A DNA stretch of 37,090 nucleotides from Enterocloster bolteae (lineage in GTDB: Bacteria; Bacillota; Clostridia; Lachnospirales; Lachnospiraceae), in the NCBI GenBank assembly GCA_021772025.1, contig JAETNT010000039.1, positions 1-37,090 on the forward strand. Reading direction: 5' to 3'. Each line of letters opens with the position of its first letter. Position 1 is the first letter of the stretch. Positions 1 to 7,811 of the stretch are shown here, in pieces. Below the pieces are notes generated by a model. That model saw only the letters and a program-made list of their open reading frames with translations, had not been told where the DNA came from and did no database searches. A program made the position numbers and the translations under genes.

Positions 1-491
1 CTTTAGCCGAGGTGGTGGAGGAAATCAATAAGTCACCTGTTGTAAAGAATGAATCTACACGTTTAACAGCCATGCTTCACCTTCGCCAAAAGGAATTAGA
101 TAAAGTCGTAGGTATTATAGATGGACTTTATGGGGATTGGAAAAGTGGCGATATTTCCAAAGAAGAATATAATCGTCTGAAACAGAAGTATTCTTCTCAG
201 GCTGAACAGCTGAAAATAGCAATCCAAAATATTCAGTCAGAGTGTCAGATGATGGCAAAAGGAGTTTCAAAGAATGATCCTTATTTGACAAATTTTCTGA
301 AGCACAAAAATATAAAAGAACTAAACAGAGGAATTTTGGTTGATCTGGTAAAAAATATTTATATACATCAAGGTGGTGAAATTAGTATTGAATTTAATTT
401 TGCAGACCAGCACCGCCGAATCGTAGAATGGACCCAAAATAACCAAAAAGAATTGACAATTGTTGGAAAAGAAAATGGGAAAACGGCATAG
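1..491 (+). CDS. Large serine recombinase, C-terminal part (5' end outside window)
   Basis: The frame is open to the left edge, so this is the tail of a longer protein; the GTG at 12 is internal. The visible ~160 residues contain a charged coiled-coil-like stretch (repeated Leu/Lys/Glu around residues 25-80) and a terminal module that reads NRGILVDLVKNIYIHQGG then EFNFADQHRRI. That combination is typical of the C-terminal end of large serine recombinases of Clostridia integrative elements, whose catalytic serine domain would lie upstream. Such enzymes cut and rejoin att sites to integrate or excise an element, and commonly lie at one end of it. The DNA is AT-rich and changes to GC-rich collagen-type sequence about 40 bp after the stop, which suggests an element boundary. 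Family confidence is good; the exact element type is unknown. Confidence 0.8.
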   Translation, partial: LAEVVEEINKSPVVKNESTRLTAMLHLRQKELDKVVGIIDGLYGDWKSGDISKEEYNRLKQKYSSQAEQLKIAIQNIQSECQMMAKGVSKNDPYLTNFLKHKNIKELNRGILVDLVKNIYIHQGGEISIEFNFADQHRRIVEWTQNNQKELTIVGKENGKTA

Positions 492-530
492 AAGGTTTCC
501 TATTAAATTTCAGCTTTAAGTTTTGTATAA

Positions 531-1046
531 ATGATTGGAGCTACAGGAGCTACAGGAGCTACTGGCCCCGCTGGTGCCCCTGGAGCCACTGGCCCAACCG
601 GCCCCGCCGGTCCTCAAGGCCCGGCAGTTGCCTTAAATGTGAATACGTCTACCAACGTAACGGCACAGACTCCGCCTGAAGCTAACAGTGCCCTGCTTTT
701 TGATGCTACGCAGACTGCAGCCGGAACTGCTATTACTCATACTCAAGGTACAGGAATTTTTACCCTGGGCCAAGTAGGAATTTATCAGATTTCTTACAAT
801 ACGGTAGCTACCAATGCCGCGCAAGCCGCGCTGCCAGTATCGGTAGGCGTACATTTAACCAGAAACACTGCGGTTATTGCCGGAACTGAAAGCAGGTCAA
901 CTATTACTGCGGCAGCGCACACTGCCTCTTTGTCCGGAACCACTACGGTTCAGATTACAGCTCCTCCGGTTAATATTACCTTAGCGGCAAACGATACTAA
1001 CGGTACATTTTCTAACACATCTATTACTATCCGCAAACTGGATTAA
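531..1046 (+). CDS. Collagen-like (Gly-X-Thr) surface protein, probably 5'-truncated
   Basis: The 171-residue reading frame begins with about ten Gly-X-Y triplets (GAT, GPA, GPT, GPQ; residues 3-32), followed by a ~135-residue Ala/Thr/Val-rich beta-type domain. This resembles the C-terminal head of BclA-like exosporium glycoproteins of spore formers. The collagen stretch is very short for the family and there is no N-terminal anchoring or targeting region. The ATG is directly preceded by an in-frame TAA and has no Shine-Dalgarno sequence, so this start is probably not used. The likeliest reading is the 3' part of a gene cut by the element whose recombinase ends 40 bp upstream. A spore or cell-surface role is inferred from the family only. 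Confidence 0.7.
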   Translation: MIGATGATGATGPAGAPGATGPTGPAGPQGPAVALNVNTSTNVTAQTPPEANSALLFDATQTAAGTAITHTQGTGIFTLGQVGIYQISYNTVATNAAQAALPVSVGVHLTRNTAVIAGTESRSTITAAAHTASLSGTTTVQITAPPVNITLAANDTNGTFSNTSITIRKLD

Positions 1047-1166
1047 TTTGGATAAAACGGCAGAGGGGTGCGGCAGGGAGAAATAAAGCGGATTTTTATC
1101 GGCAGATGTCCGACGGTTTCTTTTTGCTGCATTCCTTTTCGTTTTTTTGGCGGCCGCGCTTTCTGT

Positions 1167-1195
1167 TTGCAATCCGCATTACAGTATTATATAAT
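1167..1195 (+). promoter_or_regulatory. Promoter of the sfp-type operon
   Basis: TTGCAA at 1167-1172 and TATAAT at 1190-1195 are separated by 17 bp. The leader of about 65 nt that follows contains two mutually exclusive pairings (GGACA/TGTCC and TTTACCT/AGGTAAA), whose significance is unknown. The 1047-1166 stretch holds no recognisable gene. Confidence 0.65.
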
Positions 1196-1269
1196 ACCAT
1201 CAGTGGACAAGGACTTTACCTGTCCGCCGATAATATATATAAGGTAAAAAGACAGGACGGAGGAGAACC

Positions 1270-2001
1270 GTGTTCAATGTTTATTATGCCAATATTCAAA
1301 ATTTGTCTCCGCCATGGGAGCAGTATCCGGTTTCCGAAGGGCGTCTGAAAAAAACAGCCCGGTATGCTCACTTTATTGATCAGGCGCGATCAATAGGGGC
1401 TGAACTTCTGTTAAACAGCGTTCTGAAGAGGCTGTTTCCTGCTTTTATCCCTCCGGCGGAGTTTGATACAGGGGAACATGGCAAGCCTTTTTTAAAACCA
1501 GGGCAGAAAGGGCTGGCGCTTCCGAATGGCTGCCTGATTCAGTATAATTTGTCCCATTCCGGGGACTTCGTTGCCTGTGCGGTAAGCAGTCGCCCGGTGG
1601 GAGTGGATATTGAAAAAGAAAAGGACAGGATTCATCATGGCGTGAGCCGCTTTTTTTCAGAACAAGAACAAAAGACGCTGGAGGAATCGAAGAATCCGGC
1701 GAGCCGCTTTTTTGACTATTGGGTATTAAAAGAAAGCTACATAAAGGCAGTAGGAACCGGTTTTGCAAAATCGCCCCGAAGCTTTTCCGTTTATATGGAA
1801 AACGAGACTTATCGGGTATTGGATAAGGGCCGCCTAAAAGACTATGATTTTTACTTATATTCTATCCCCAAAGGCTACCGGCTGGCAGTCTGCGAGGCAC
1901 AGGCTGAGGATTCGGAAGAGGCGATTGATTTAGAAGAGGGAGCAGGTTCTCAAATAAAAATTCCAGTTCCCCAAGAGATCATCCTGCCAGAACAATTTTG
2001 A
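1270..2001 (+). CDS. 4'-phosphopantetheinyl transferase (Sfp/AcpT superfamily)
   Basis: It transfers 4'-phosphopantetheine from CoA to a carrier-protein serine, activating acyl or peptidyl carrier proteins in the cytoplasm. Sfp signatures are visible in order: GKPFL (71-75), NLSHS (93-97), VGVDIE with the Mg-binding Asp/Glu (110-115) and WVLKESYIKA (151-160). At 243 residues it is of ordinary Sfp length, with a ~20-residue acidic tail. The GTG start at 1270 is chosen because GGAGGAG lies 5 nt before it. It is the first gene of a compact four-gene run (thioesterase, PAP2, MBL protein). No polyketide or peptide synthetase is visible here, so its carrier protein is elsewhere. Family certain, partner unknown. 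Confidence 0.9.
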   Translation: MFNVYYANIQNLSPPWEQYPVSEGRLKKTARYAHFIDQARSIGAELLLNSVLKRLFPAFIPPAEFDTGEHGKPFLKPGQKGLALPNGCLIQYNLSHSGDFVACAVSSRPVGVDIEKEKDRIHHGVSRFFSEQEQKTLEESKNPASRFFDYWVLKESYIKAVGTGFAKSPRSFSVYMENETYRVLDKGRLKDYDFYLYSIPKGYRLAVCEAQAEDSEEAIDLEEGAGSQIKIPVPQEIILPEQF

Positions 2002-2020
2002 CAATGAGGAGGACAAAAAA

Positions 2021-2455
2021 TTGGAAATGAAACCTTATGAGCATAAAACTCAATACTATGAAACCGACCAGATGGGAATTATCCACCATTCTAATTACAT
2101 CCGCTGGTTTGAAGAAGCCAGGGTGGATCTGATGGAACAGCTTGGAATGGGATATGACGTGATGGAGGAACAAGGGGTAATCAGCCCTGTGCTGTCTATC
2201 CACTGTGAGTATAAGTCTATGACCCATTTTGGAGATACGGTAGTAATTCTCCCTCTTTTGAGAGAATACAACGGTATTAAAATGACTATCCAGTATACAA
2301 TAATGGATAAGGAGACAGGCGCTGTCCGCTGTGTGGGAGAGAGCCGTCACTGCTTCTTAACTAAGGACGGAAAACCCGTTTCTTTAAAGAAAAATTATCT
2401 TCCTATGGACGAGATTTTCCGGAGATGTCTGCCGCCTTCAGGAGAGCAGGAATAA
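2021..2455 (+). CDS. Acyl-CoA thioesterase, YbgC/FadM hotdog family
   Basis: A 144-residue single hotdog domain. The N-terminal motif YYETDQMGIIHHSNYIRWFE (12-31) carries the family catalytic Asp (D16) and the helix that binds the acyl-CoA. Members hydrolyse acyl-CoA or acyl-ACP thioesters; the chain-length preference cannot be read from sequence. A TTG start at 2021 is preferred because GAGGAGG sits 8 nt upstream; an ATG two codons later is the alternative. It begins 19 bp after the phosphopantetheinyl transferase, and the pairing suggests acyl-carrier or acyl-CoA housekeeping. Confidence 0.88.
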   Translation: MEMKPYEHKTQYYETDQMGIIHHSNYIRWFEEARVDLMEQLGMGYDVMEEQGVISPVLSIHCEYKSMTHFGDTVVILPLLREYNGIKMTIQYTIMDKETGAVRCVGESRHCFLTKDGKPVSLKKNYLPMDEIFRRCLPPSGEQE

Positions 2456-2483
2456 CAAAAATCTAATCGGAAAAGAGAGAAAA

Positions 2484-3020
2484 ATGGAATTTGCTTTTTT
2501 ATATTGGATTCAGGAAATGCGGAATCCTGTAATGGATAAAATAATGGCAGCATGTACCTTTTTGGGAAATGGAGGCTGGTTTTGGATTGGAATAGGGATT
2601 ATCCTTTTTATGATTCCCAGGACCCGAAGGGCCGGAGCCGGAGTGCTGATTTCCCTGGCTTTGGGATTTATTGCCGGAAATATAGTTTTGAAAAACTTAA
2701 TAGGCAGGCAGAGGCCTTGCTGGCTGGATCAGACGGTGGTGCTTTTGATAGAAAATCCCAGGGATTTTTCTTTCCCTTCCGGACACAGTCTGGCGAGCTT
2801 TGAGGGAGCGGTAAGTATCTTTTTATACGATAAAAGGTGGGGAAGCGCCGCTATAATCCTGGCAGCTTTTATCGCCTTTTCCAGATTGTATTTGTTTGTT
2901 CATTTCCCCACAGATGTGCTGGCTGGAATGATTCTTGGAACCTTTACAGCGGTCTTCGTCCATAAATGGCTGGAGCACCCTGACAGGTCATGGAATAAAA
3001 GAAAAGTCGAGGTCGAATGA
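2484..3020 (+). CDS. PAP2-family membrane phosphatase
   Basis: A 178-residue integral membrane protein of the phosphatidic acid phosphatase type 2 family. All three catalytic motifs are present: KNLIGRQRP (70-78), PSGH (98-101) and SRLYLFVHFPTD (133-144, with the histidine nucleophile H140 and D144). Hydrophobic stretches at about 30-45, 52-70, 105-135 and 143-160 fit membrane helices. Substrates in the family are lipid phosphates such as undecaprenyl-PP or phosphatidic acid and its glycerophosphate relatives; which applies here is not visible. It lies in the sfp-type operon, and its stop is 1 nt before the next start. Confidence 0.9.
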   Translation: MEFAFLYWIQEMRNPVMDKIMAACTFLGNGGWFWIGIGIILFMIPRTRRAGAGVLISLALGFIAGNIVLKNLIGRQRPCWLDQTVVLLIENPRDFSFPSGHSLASFEGAVSIFLYDKRWGSAAIILAAFIAFSRLYLFVHFPTDVLAGMILGTFTAVFVHKWLEHPDRSWNKRKVEVE

Positions 3021-3021
3021 A

Positions 3022-4038
3022 ATGAAAGCAATGAAGGAACTGCTCCCCGGAATTTATCAGGTGGAGCTTCACAGCAGTGCACATGGAATCAATGAGATTA
3101 AGATTTATATCATTCCAGGCAATCCCAGAAGTCTGATGATAGATACGGGTTTTCGGGACATGGCATGTCTGGCGGTCTTGGAAGAAGCGCAAAAAGAGCT
3201 GGAGATTTCTACTTCCGCTCTGGATATTTTCCTGACTCATAAGCACCATGATCACTGCGGTCTGGCATATATGCTGGCCCAAAAAGGGGCCAGGATATTT
3301 CAAAACCCGGTGGAAGAACGCCACCGATATGACTGTCTTCATCATAGCCGGGGGCATTCCGAAGAGCAGAATGTAGTGCTGCGGTTTGTGGGGATTACAG
3401 ATGAGCACACTCCAAAGCTTCGCCGGATGTTCCGAGAATTGGCAAATCAAGGAAAAGATGAAGATCTGCTGATTGAAAAATATGCTTATACCCCGGCTCT
3501 TCCGGAGGACCGATTTCACTACGGGAATTATTCCTTTGAAGCAGTGCCGTTAAGCGGTCATACTCTGGGCCAGCTGGGACTCTATGACGAGAAAAAGAAG
3601 CTGATTTTCAGCGGCGATCAGGTGATTAACGGGATTTCCCCCATTGTAGCCACCAGCTATAAGGATGAAGGACTTTTAAGGCGCTATTTCCACTCCCTGG
3701 ATCGATTGAAGGAGCGGTATGGAGACTGTACCTTTATCCCGGCCCATGGCCCCGTACCGGTAGAAGACCCTAAGACAGCCATTGATCGAATTGTATTTGC
3801 TTATCTGGAAAAGATCCAGATTATGAAGCGGATTTTGGATCACGCCAGGGAACCTATGACAATCCGCCAAGTGGCAGCCATTGCATATGGAGTAAATGGG
3901 ACGCCGGAGGATTTGGATCAGCTTATGAGATTTAAAATGATTCTTACCAAGACTTTTTCCTGTATGGAATATTTGCATGAGCAGGATTTTGCCGTGCGGA
4001 CAGAGGCAAACGGAGTCCTTTATTGGGAAGCGCCTTAG
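3022..4038 (+). CDS. Metallo-beta-lactamase-fold hydrolase
   Basis: A 338-residue MBL-fold protein. Metal ligands appear in order: DTG (41-43), HKHHDH (73-78, the HxHxDH motif), SGHTLGQ, FSGDQ and PAHGP. The C-terminal ~90 residues form a helical domain seen in many MBL-fold hydrolases of the glyoxalase II-like group. The ATG at 3022 is chosen over an in-frame ATG inside the PAP2 gene because GAGGT lies 8 nt upstream; M4 (3031) is also possible. It is the last gene of the operon and is followed by a 396-bp gap. Substrate is unknown. Confidence 0.87.
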   Translation: MKAMKELLPGIYQVELHSSAHGINEIKIYIIPGNPRSLMIDTGFRDMACLAVLEEAQKELEISTSALDIFLTHKHHDHCGLAYMLAQKGARIFQNPVEERHRYDCLHHSRGHSEEQNVVLRFVGITDEHTPKLRRMFRELANQGKDEDLLIEKYAYTPALPEDRFHYGNYSFEAVPLSGHTLGQLGLYDEKKKLIFSGDQVINGISPIVATSYKDEGLLRRYFHSLDRLKERYGDCTFIPAHGPVPVEDPKTAIDRIVFAYLEKIQIMKRILDHAREPMTIRQVAAIAYGVNGTPEDLDQLMRFKMILTKTFSCMEYLHEQDFAVRTEANGVLYWEAP

Positions 4039-4192
4039 CATATCAAAGCGTTTGCACCCGATATGCTGAGGAACATTGCAGAGAATGATATATTACTATA
4101 ATGACACCTGCAAAAAGTAATAAAGAACCGGCGGCATCTCTTGTTCCTTTGTCCGGCGGGAAATACAAGTAACAGTTCGCAGGAAAAAGTGC

Positions 4193-4220
4193 TTGCAAAA
4201 TCCGCGGTCAGCAGTATAAT
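4193..4220 (+). promoter_or_regulatory. Promoter of the folT leader
   Basis: TTGCAA (4193-4198) and TATAAT (4215-4220) are spaced by 16 bp. A second, poorer candidate (TTGCAG 4076-4081, TATAAT 4097-4102, 15-bp spacer) lies upstream. The gap 4039-4192 also has an 8-bp inverted repeat (AGCATATC 4037-4044 / GATATGCT 4060-4067) over the stop of the MBL gene, without a T-tract. Confidence 0.65.
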
Positions 4221-4234
4221 AGATCAGGTAACCA

Positions 4235-4259
4235 GGGCGGCGGCCATGAAATGCCGCCC
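4235..4259 (+). other. GC-rich hairpin at the 5' end of the folT leader
   Basis: GGGCGGC (4235-4241) pairs with GCCGCCC (4253-4259) and is followed by the AT palindrome TAAAATTTTA. It lies between the promoter and the riboswitch aptamer. It may protect the 5' end or weakly terminate; there is no long T-tract. Confidence 0.5.
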
Positions 4260-4277
4260 ATAAAATTTTATAATAAA

Positions 4278-4373
4278 GCAGAGTAGGTTTGTGTGCGTTA
4301 AGTGCCGGATGGACGGGGAGTTGCCAGCCGGACGAAAAGAATTTCTTGCGGTACACAATCCGCATCCCGCTGC
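4278..4373 (+). ncRNA. THF (folate) riboswitch aptamer, THF-I type
   Basis: The conserved THF-I elements are recognisable. A closing stem GCAG (4278-4281) pairs with CTGC (4370-4373) and TTGTGT pairs with ACACAA. The core GCGTTAAGTGCCGG is followed by a GGGGAGTTGCC loop and a CCGGACGAAA strand, and by GCGGTACACAATCCGC on the 3' side. The class binds reduced folates and represses folate transport or synthesis genes. Its position directly before folT fits this exactly. Confidence 0.88.
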
Positions 4374-4380
4374 AATACGA

Positions 4381-4425
4381 GAGATTGATTATCTCCTTAT
4401 TGTAGTCTGAGGTCTGCAAAGGAGG
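4381..4425 (+). promoter_or_regulatory. Expression platform masking the folT Shine-Dalgarno
   Basis: CTCCTT (4393-4398) is complementary to AAGGAG (4419-4424) within the AAAGGAGG ribosome site of folT. A competing hairpin GAGAT (4381-4385) / ATCTC (4391-4395) would use part of the same strand. This predicts translational control. Which fold is favoured with ligand is inferred, not shown. Confidence 0.55.
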
Positions 4426-4434
4426 TAATTTTTT

Positions 4435-5004
4435 ATGAAGAAATTAGCAACTTTGTTTTCCGATTCCTACCAGGAACTGCTCCAGGTACGAACCATTACC
4501 CTGTGCGCCATGTTTGGGGCCCTGGGAATAATTCTGGAGCAGTTTAACATTAAGGCAGGAGCCTTTAAGCTGGGATTTTCCGGCCTTCCCAATGAGCTGG
4601 TGCATTTCCTTTTCGGACCGGTGGTAGGGGGAACCTTCGGCGGTGTTATGGATATTTTAAAATTCATCATCAAACCGGACGGAGGATTCTTTTTTGGGTA
4701 TACCCTTACGGCGATTGTCGCAGGCTTAATTTACGGTACCTTCTGGTATAAAAAGCCTTTGAGCCTGCCTAGGATTTTTATGGCCCGGCTGGCGGTAATC
4801 CTGGTGTGCAATCTGTTTATGAACACCTTGTGGATTTCCATGACCAGCGGAAAGGCATTTTTAGCGCTGCTCCCGGCCAGAGCGGTAAAGAACTTTACCA
4901 TGTGGCCGATAGACTCCATCCTGTTTTTTATCGTGGCCGGTGCCTTAGAGAAATCCGGCGTGCTTAAGGGAATCCGAGGCGCTTCTTCCAGGATAAAAGC
5001 ATAG
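4435..5004 (+). CDS. folT: ECF transporter S component, folate family
   Basis: A 189-residue membrane protein with about six hydrophobic segments, of the length and layout of ECF S components. The family pattern includes the early TLCAMFGALGIILEQF helix, FSGLPNELVHFLFGPVVGG, and GGFFFGYTLTAIVAG. It would bind folate or reduced folate and dock with a shared energising module (EcfT plus two ATPases), which is not in this window. The folate assignment rests on the resemblance and is strongly supported by the THF riboswitch upstream. AAAGGAGG precedes the ATG by 9 nt. Confidence 0.87.
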   Translation: MKKLATLFSDSYQELLQVRTITLCAMFGALGIILEQFNIKAGAFKLGFSGLPNELVHFLFGPVVGGTFGGVMDILKFIIKPDGGFFFGYTLTAIVAGLIYGTFWYKKPLSLPRIFMARLAVILVCNLFMNTLWISMTSGKAFLALLPARAVKNFTMWPIDSILFFIVAGALEKSGVLKGIRGASSRIKA

Positions 5005-5030
5005 ACATTTTTGACTGACAGGGATATAAT
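5002..5030 (+). promoter_or_regulatory. Promoter of the Mrp-type gene
   Basis: TAGACA (5002-5007) overlaps the folT stop codon and is spaced 17 bp from TATAAT (5025-5030). It gives the ATPase gene its own promoter, free of riboswitch control. Confidence 0.6.
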
Positions 5031-5112
5031 GGAGAGAATGAATCCTTTGACTCATTGCGGATGGGAATATAAGGATAAACTGTTATGTGCAGTTGAAAGG
5101 AGAATCATTAAA

Positions 5113-5958
5113 ATGAGCGCAGAAAATTGTAATCACGATTGCAGCTCCTGCGGGGAGAACTGTAGCAGCCGCACCGCGGACCGTACCAGTTTTTTGGAAG
5201 CGTTGGCTCCGGAAAGTTCTGTGAAAAAGGTAATAGGGGTGGTCAGCGGAAAAGGGGGCGTTGGAAAGTCTTTAGTAACCTCTCTCATGGCATCATGCAT
5301 GAATAAAAAAGGATACCGGGCAGCGGTTTTGGACGCGGATATTACCGGCCCCTCTATTCCCAAAGCTTTTGGCATCGCCAATGACGGTGTAGCGACTACC
5401 CCCGATGGCCGTCTTATGATCCCGGCCAAGTCGTTAGAAGGCGTGGAAGTTATGTCCGCTAATCTGCTTTTAGATAATGATACGGATCCGATTATCTGGA
5501 GAGGTCCGATAATAGCAGGAGCAGTAAAACAGTTCTGGTCTGAAACTTTGTGGCAGGATATAGATTATATGTTTGTAGACATGCCTCCGGGAACGGGAGA
5601 TGTGCCCTTAACGGTATTCCAGTCTCTTCCTATATCGGGGATTATCATTGTTACTTCCCCTCAGGAACTGGTTTCCATGATTGTAACGAAAGCAGTCAAT
5701 ATGGCGAAAAAGATGGACATCCCTATTTTAGGCGTAGTGGAAAACATGAGCTATCTGGAATGTCCTGACTGCGGAAAGAAGATTCAGGTATTCGGCGAGA
5801 GCCATTTGGAAGAAGCGGCCCAAAAAGAGGGAGTCAGGATTCTGGCCCGCATTCCTATAGATCCGAAAATAGCGGAAATGGTAGACGGGGGACGTATCGA
5901 ATATGTGGATGCTCCTTGGCTGGAAGATGCAGTAAAGGCGGCAGAGGAGATCGAATAA
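5113..5958 (+). CDS. Mrp/NBP35-family P-loop ATPase (Fe-S cluster carrier)
   Basis: A 281-residue ParA/MinD-type ATPase of the Mrp/ApbC/Nbp35 group, implicated in Fe-S cluster assembly and transfer. The deviant Walker A GKGGVGKS is at 46-53, DADITGPS follows, and MFVDMPPGTGD is the switch region (153-163). Two cysteine groups are visible: an N-terminal C-x3-C-x2-C-x3-C (6, 10, 13, 17), as in Nbp35-type proteins, and CPDC (217-220), which in the family bridges a cluster at the dimer interface. The ATG at 5113 is chosen because AAAGGAGA precedes it and the protein then starts at the Cys motif; upstream in-frame starts lack a ribosome site. Confidence 0.9.
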   Translation: MSAENCNHDCSSCGENCSSRTADRTSFLEALAPESSVKKVIGVVSGKGGVGKSLVTSLMASCMNKKGYRAAVLDADITGPSIPKAFGIANDGVATTPDGRLMIPAKSLEGVEVMSANLLLDNDTDPIIWRGPIIAGAVKQFWSETLWQDIDYMFVDMPPGTGDVPLTVFQSLPISGIIIVTSPQELVSMIVTKAVNMAKKMDIPILGVVENMSYLECPDCGKKIQVFGESHLEEAAQKEGVRILARIPIDPKIAEMVDGGRIEYVDAPWLEDAVKAAEEIE

Positions 5959-5970
5959 CAAGAAAAAGCA

Positions 5971-6014
5971 GCCAGGCATGCTGCTATGCTTTTAAAGATA
6001 GCAGCATGCCTGGC
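5971..6014 (+). terminator. Terminator-like 17-bp perfect hairpin after the Mrp-type gene
   Basis: The arms 5971-5987 and 5998-6014 (starting GCCAGGCATGC) are perfect inverted repeats of 17 bp around a 10-nt loop. The T-run after it is short (TTTAGTTTT), so termination is likely but this is not a textbook example. Confidence 0.7.
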
Positions 6015-6058
6015 GATTTAGTTTTAAGTAGGTATTAAAAACTTCAATGATTCTGCCA

Positions 6059-6087
6059 TTGCAAGATTCATAAATTGCATTTATAAT
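6059..6087 (+). promoter_or_regulatory. Promoter of the alarmone synthetase gene
   Basis: TTGCAA (6059-6064), 17-bp spacer, TATAAT (6082-6087). Confidence 0.65.
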
Positions 6088-6125
6088 AATACATAAGATG
6101 AACTTATACGATAAGAGGTGTGATA

Positions 6126-6833
6126 ATGAATATCAGCATGAATCCTAACAGTGAATTGGAGCAGTCTATTGTTAGTGTTCCGGATGTGATTCAGGTACCG
6201 GATATTCTGGTAGGTCAGGCTCGCCAGTTCCAGCAGGTAATGATGATGTATACCTGCGCTATCCGGGAGGTCAAAACCAAGCTGGAGGTACTAAATGATG
6301 AGCTTTCTGTGCGGAATCAGCGCAATCCCATAGAGATGATTAAGTCCCGGGTGAAAAAGCCTATGAGCATTGTGGAAAAGCTTCAGCGTAAGGGCCTGCC
6401 CATTTCTCTGGAAACCATGGTGGACAATTTGGATGATGTGGCGGGTATTCGGGTAATCTGCTCTTTTGTGGATGATATTTACGATGTTGCGGACATGCTG
6501 ATCCGTCAGGACGACATTAAAGTGATTGCTATCAAGGACTATATTAAAAATCCCAAAGCCAACGGGTACCGAAGCTATCACATGATTGTGGAGATTCCGG
6601 TATTTTTTTCCGACAGAAAGAAACCCATGCGGGTGGAGGTACAGATTCGGACCATTGCCATGGATTTCTGGGCCAGCCTAGATCATCTGCTGAAGTATAA
6701 AAAAGAAGTAATCAACGAAGCGGAAATCGGAGAAGAACTGCGCCAATGTGCGGAGACCATTGCTGAGACAGATCAGAAGATGTTTGAGATCCGCCAGAAG
6801 ATTGAGGCCCAGGGCATCCGCGTGAGAAAATAG
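6126..6833 (+). CDS. Small alarmone synthetase, (p)ppGpp synthetase (RelQ/YjbM-like)
   Basis: A 235-residue single-domain GTP pyrophosphokinase. RelA/SpoT synthetase motifs are present: DNLDDVAGIRVICSFVDDIY, the substrate-loop region DYIKNPKANGYRSYH, and VEVQIRTIAMDFWASLDH. The helical C-terminus ends the protein without hydrolase, TGS or ACT domains, so it is a SAS rather than a long RSH. It would pyrophosphorylate GDP/GTP as a stress signal. ATG 6126 is preferred over GTG 6120 because AAGAGGTG (6113-6120) is the ribosome site and would overlap the GTG. It stands alone between a terminator and a convergent GNAT gene. Confidence 0.9.
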   Translation: MNISMNPNSELEQSIVSVPDVIQVPDILVGQARQFQQVMMMYTCAIREVKTKLEVLNDELSVRNQRNPIEMIKSRVKKPMSIVEKLQRKGLPISLETMVDNLDDVAGIRVICSFVDDIYDVADMLIRQDDIKVIAIKDYIKNPKANGYRSYHMIVEIPVFFSDRKKPMRVEVQIRTIAMDFWASLDHLLKYKKEVINEAEIGEELRQCAETIAETDQKMFEIRQKIEAQGIRVRK

Positions 6834-6868
6834 AAAGAAAGGGTATTGTCCATATGCGGTACCGAACA

Positions 6869-7651
6869 CTAATATAAATAATAGGACAGGGTTTCGGTGA
6901 TCTGGAATCCTGCCTTTTCGTATAAAGCAATGGCAGGAAGATTTTCGCCGGATACCTGAAGAAGGAACCGGCGTACCTGCTGTTCTTTTAGAGCGGGAAG
7001 AAGGGAAAGAAGAAACCGGGTTCCCCAGCCTTTTCCTCTTAATTTTTCCGGTACTAAAACTTGGTGAAGACAGCAGGTTTTTCCTTCAGGGGACTGGACA
7101 ATATCCAGAGAACAGGATGCCGTCAGGATTCGGCCCCAAAAGGCCCGGGCGGTTTTAAGACCGTCTTTATCTGTTATATGGAGGGAAAAAAGGGAGGAGG
7201 CAGAGGAAGATACCAAAGGCCCGGAAAGAATGTTATCAGCATCCAGAGTCATTAAATGTTCCCGGTACCAGAATTCTGCTCCTAGAGAGCCCAGAACAGA
7301 AAGAGCCGGCCGGCCGGCATCCCCTTCCGGCACCGGAAAAGAGAACTGATGCTTTGGATAGGCAGCTTCCGCCGCCTCTAAAAGCGCAGAAAAAAGGCCT
7401 TTTTGCCGCCAGGCCGGATGAGTAAAAGCAGAACATTCAAAGAGCTTGTCTTCCAGAATGTAAAGGGCCAGAAAGGCCGCCAGGAAGGGCTCTTTTTTCT
7501 GACTCTGGGCCGTCTCTTCCGCTAAAAAGTATATATCCCCGTCTTCTGGACAGGACAAAGGAGAAGGGGAAGCAACAAGACATTGGGCAGTTAAATCCTG
7601 TACTTGTTTCAGGCGCTGAGGGGAGAGTTCGGTTTGGATAATGATAGGCAT
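6869..7651 (-). CDS. Tandem-domain GNAT N-acetyltransferase
   Basis: A 260-residue cytoplasmic protein with two GNAT halves. The N-terminal half has a recognisable acetyl-CoA loop in HPAWRQKGLFSALLEAA. The C-terminal half has the better motif VPEKLRGKGWGTRFLLSLL followed by NLPAIALYEKAGFQ, the usual GNAT motif B. The N-terminal half may be structural only. AGGAGG lies 9 nt before the ATG. It is convergent with the alarmone synthetase gene (35 bp apart). The acceptor substrate is unknown. Confidence 0.85.
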   Translation of the reverse strand: MPIIIQTELSPQRLKQVQDLTAQCLVASPSPLSCPEDGDIYFLAEETAQSQKKEPFLAAFLALYILEDKLFECSAFTHPAWRQKGLFSALLEAAEAAYPKHQFSFPVPEGDAGRPALSVLGSLGAEFWYREHLMTLDADNILSGPLVSSSASSLFSLHITDKDGLKTARAFWGRILTASCSLDIVQSPEGKTCCLHQVLVPEKLRGKGWGTRFLLSLLPALKEQQVRRFLLQVSGENLPAIALYEKAGFQITETLSYYLY

Positions 7652-7811
7652 GGAATAAGCCTCCTGAATATCAGTTGAAGTTTAGTCTGAAAGAGGAACG
7701 GTTCAGACAAGTCTATTTTAAGGCAGATTCTGAAAAAAATCCAGCTTTTGCTCGTTTCTTTCCTAGAAGAAAAAAAGAGATTTCATAAAAACATAGAAAA
7801 GGAGTCTAAAA

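Noticed and set aside
1106..1348. Short gene between the collagen-like and sfp-type genes
   Set aside because: It spans the promoter and the beginning of the sfp-type gene. Its composition looks non-coding.
2935..3021. Longer start for the MBL-fold protein inside the PAP2 gene
   Set aside because: The extra residues are the PAP2 sequence in another frame. GAGGT supports the start at 3022.
4096..4419. Minus-strand gene of 107 residues before folT
   Set aside because: It runs antisense through the THF riboswitch and has no family features.
5011..5030. TTGACT as -35 of the Mrp-type promoter
   Set aside because: It is only 8 bp from TATAAT. TAGACA at 5002-5007 has the proper 17-bp spacing.
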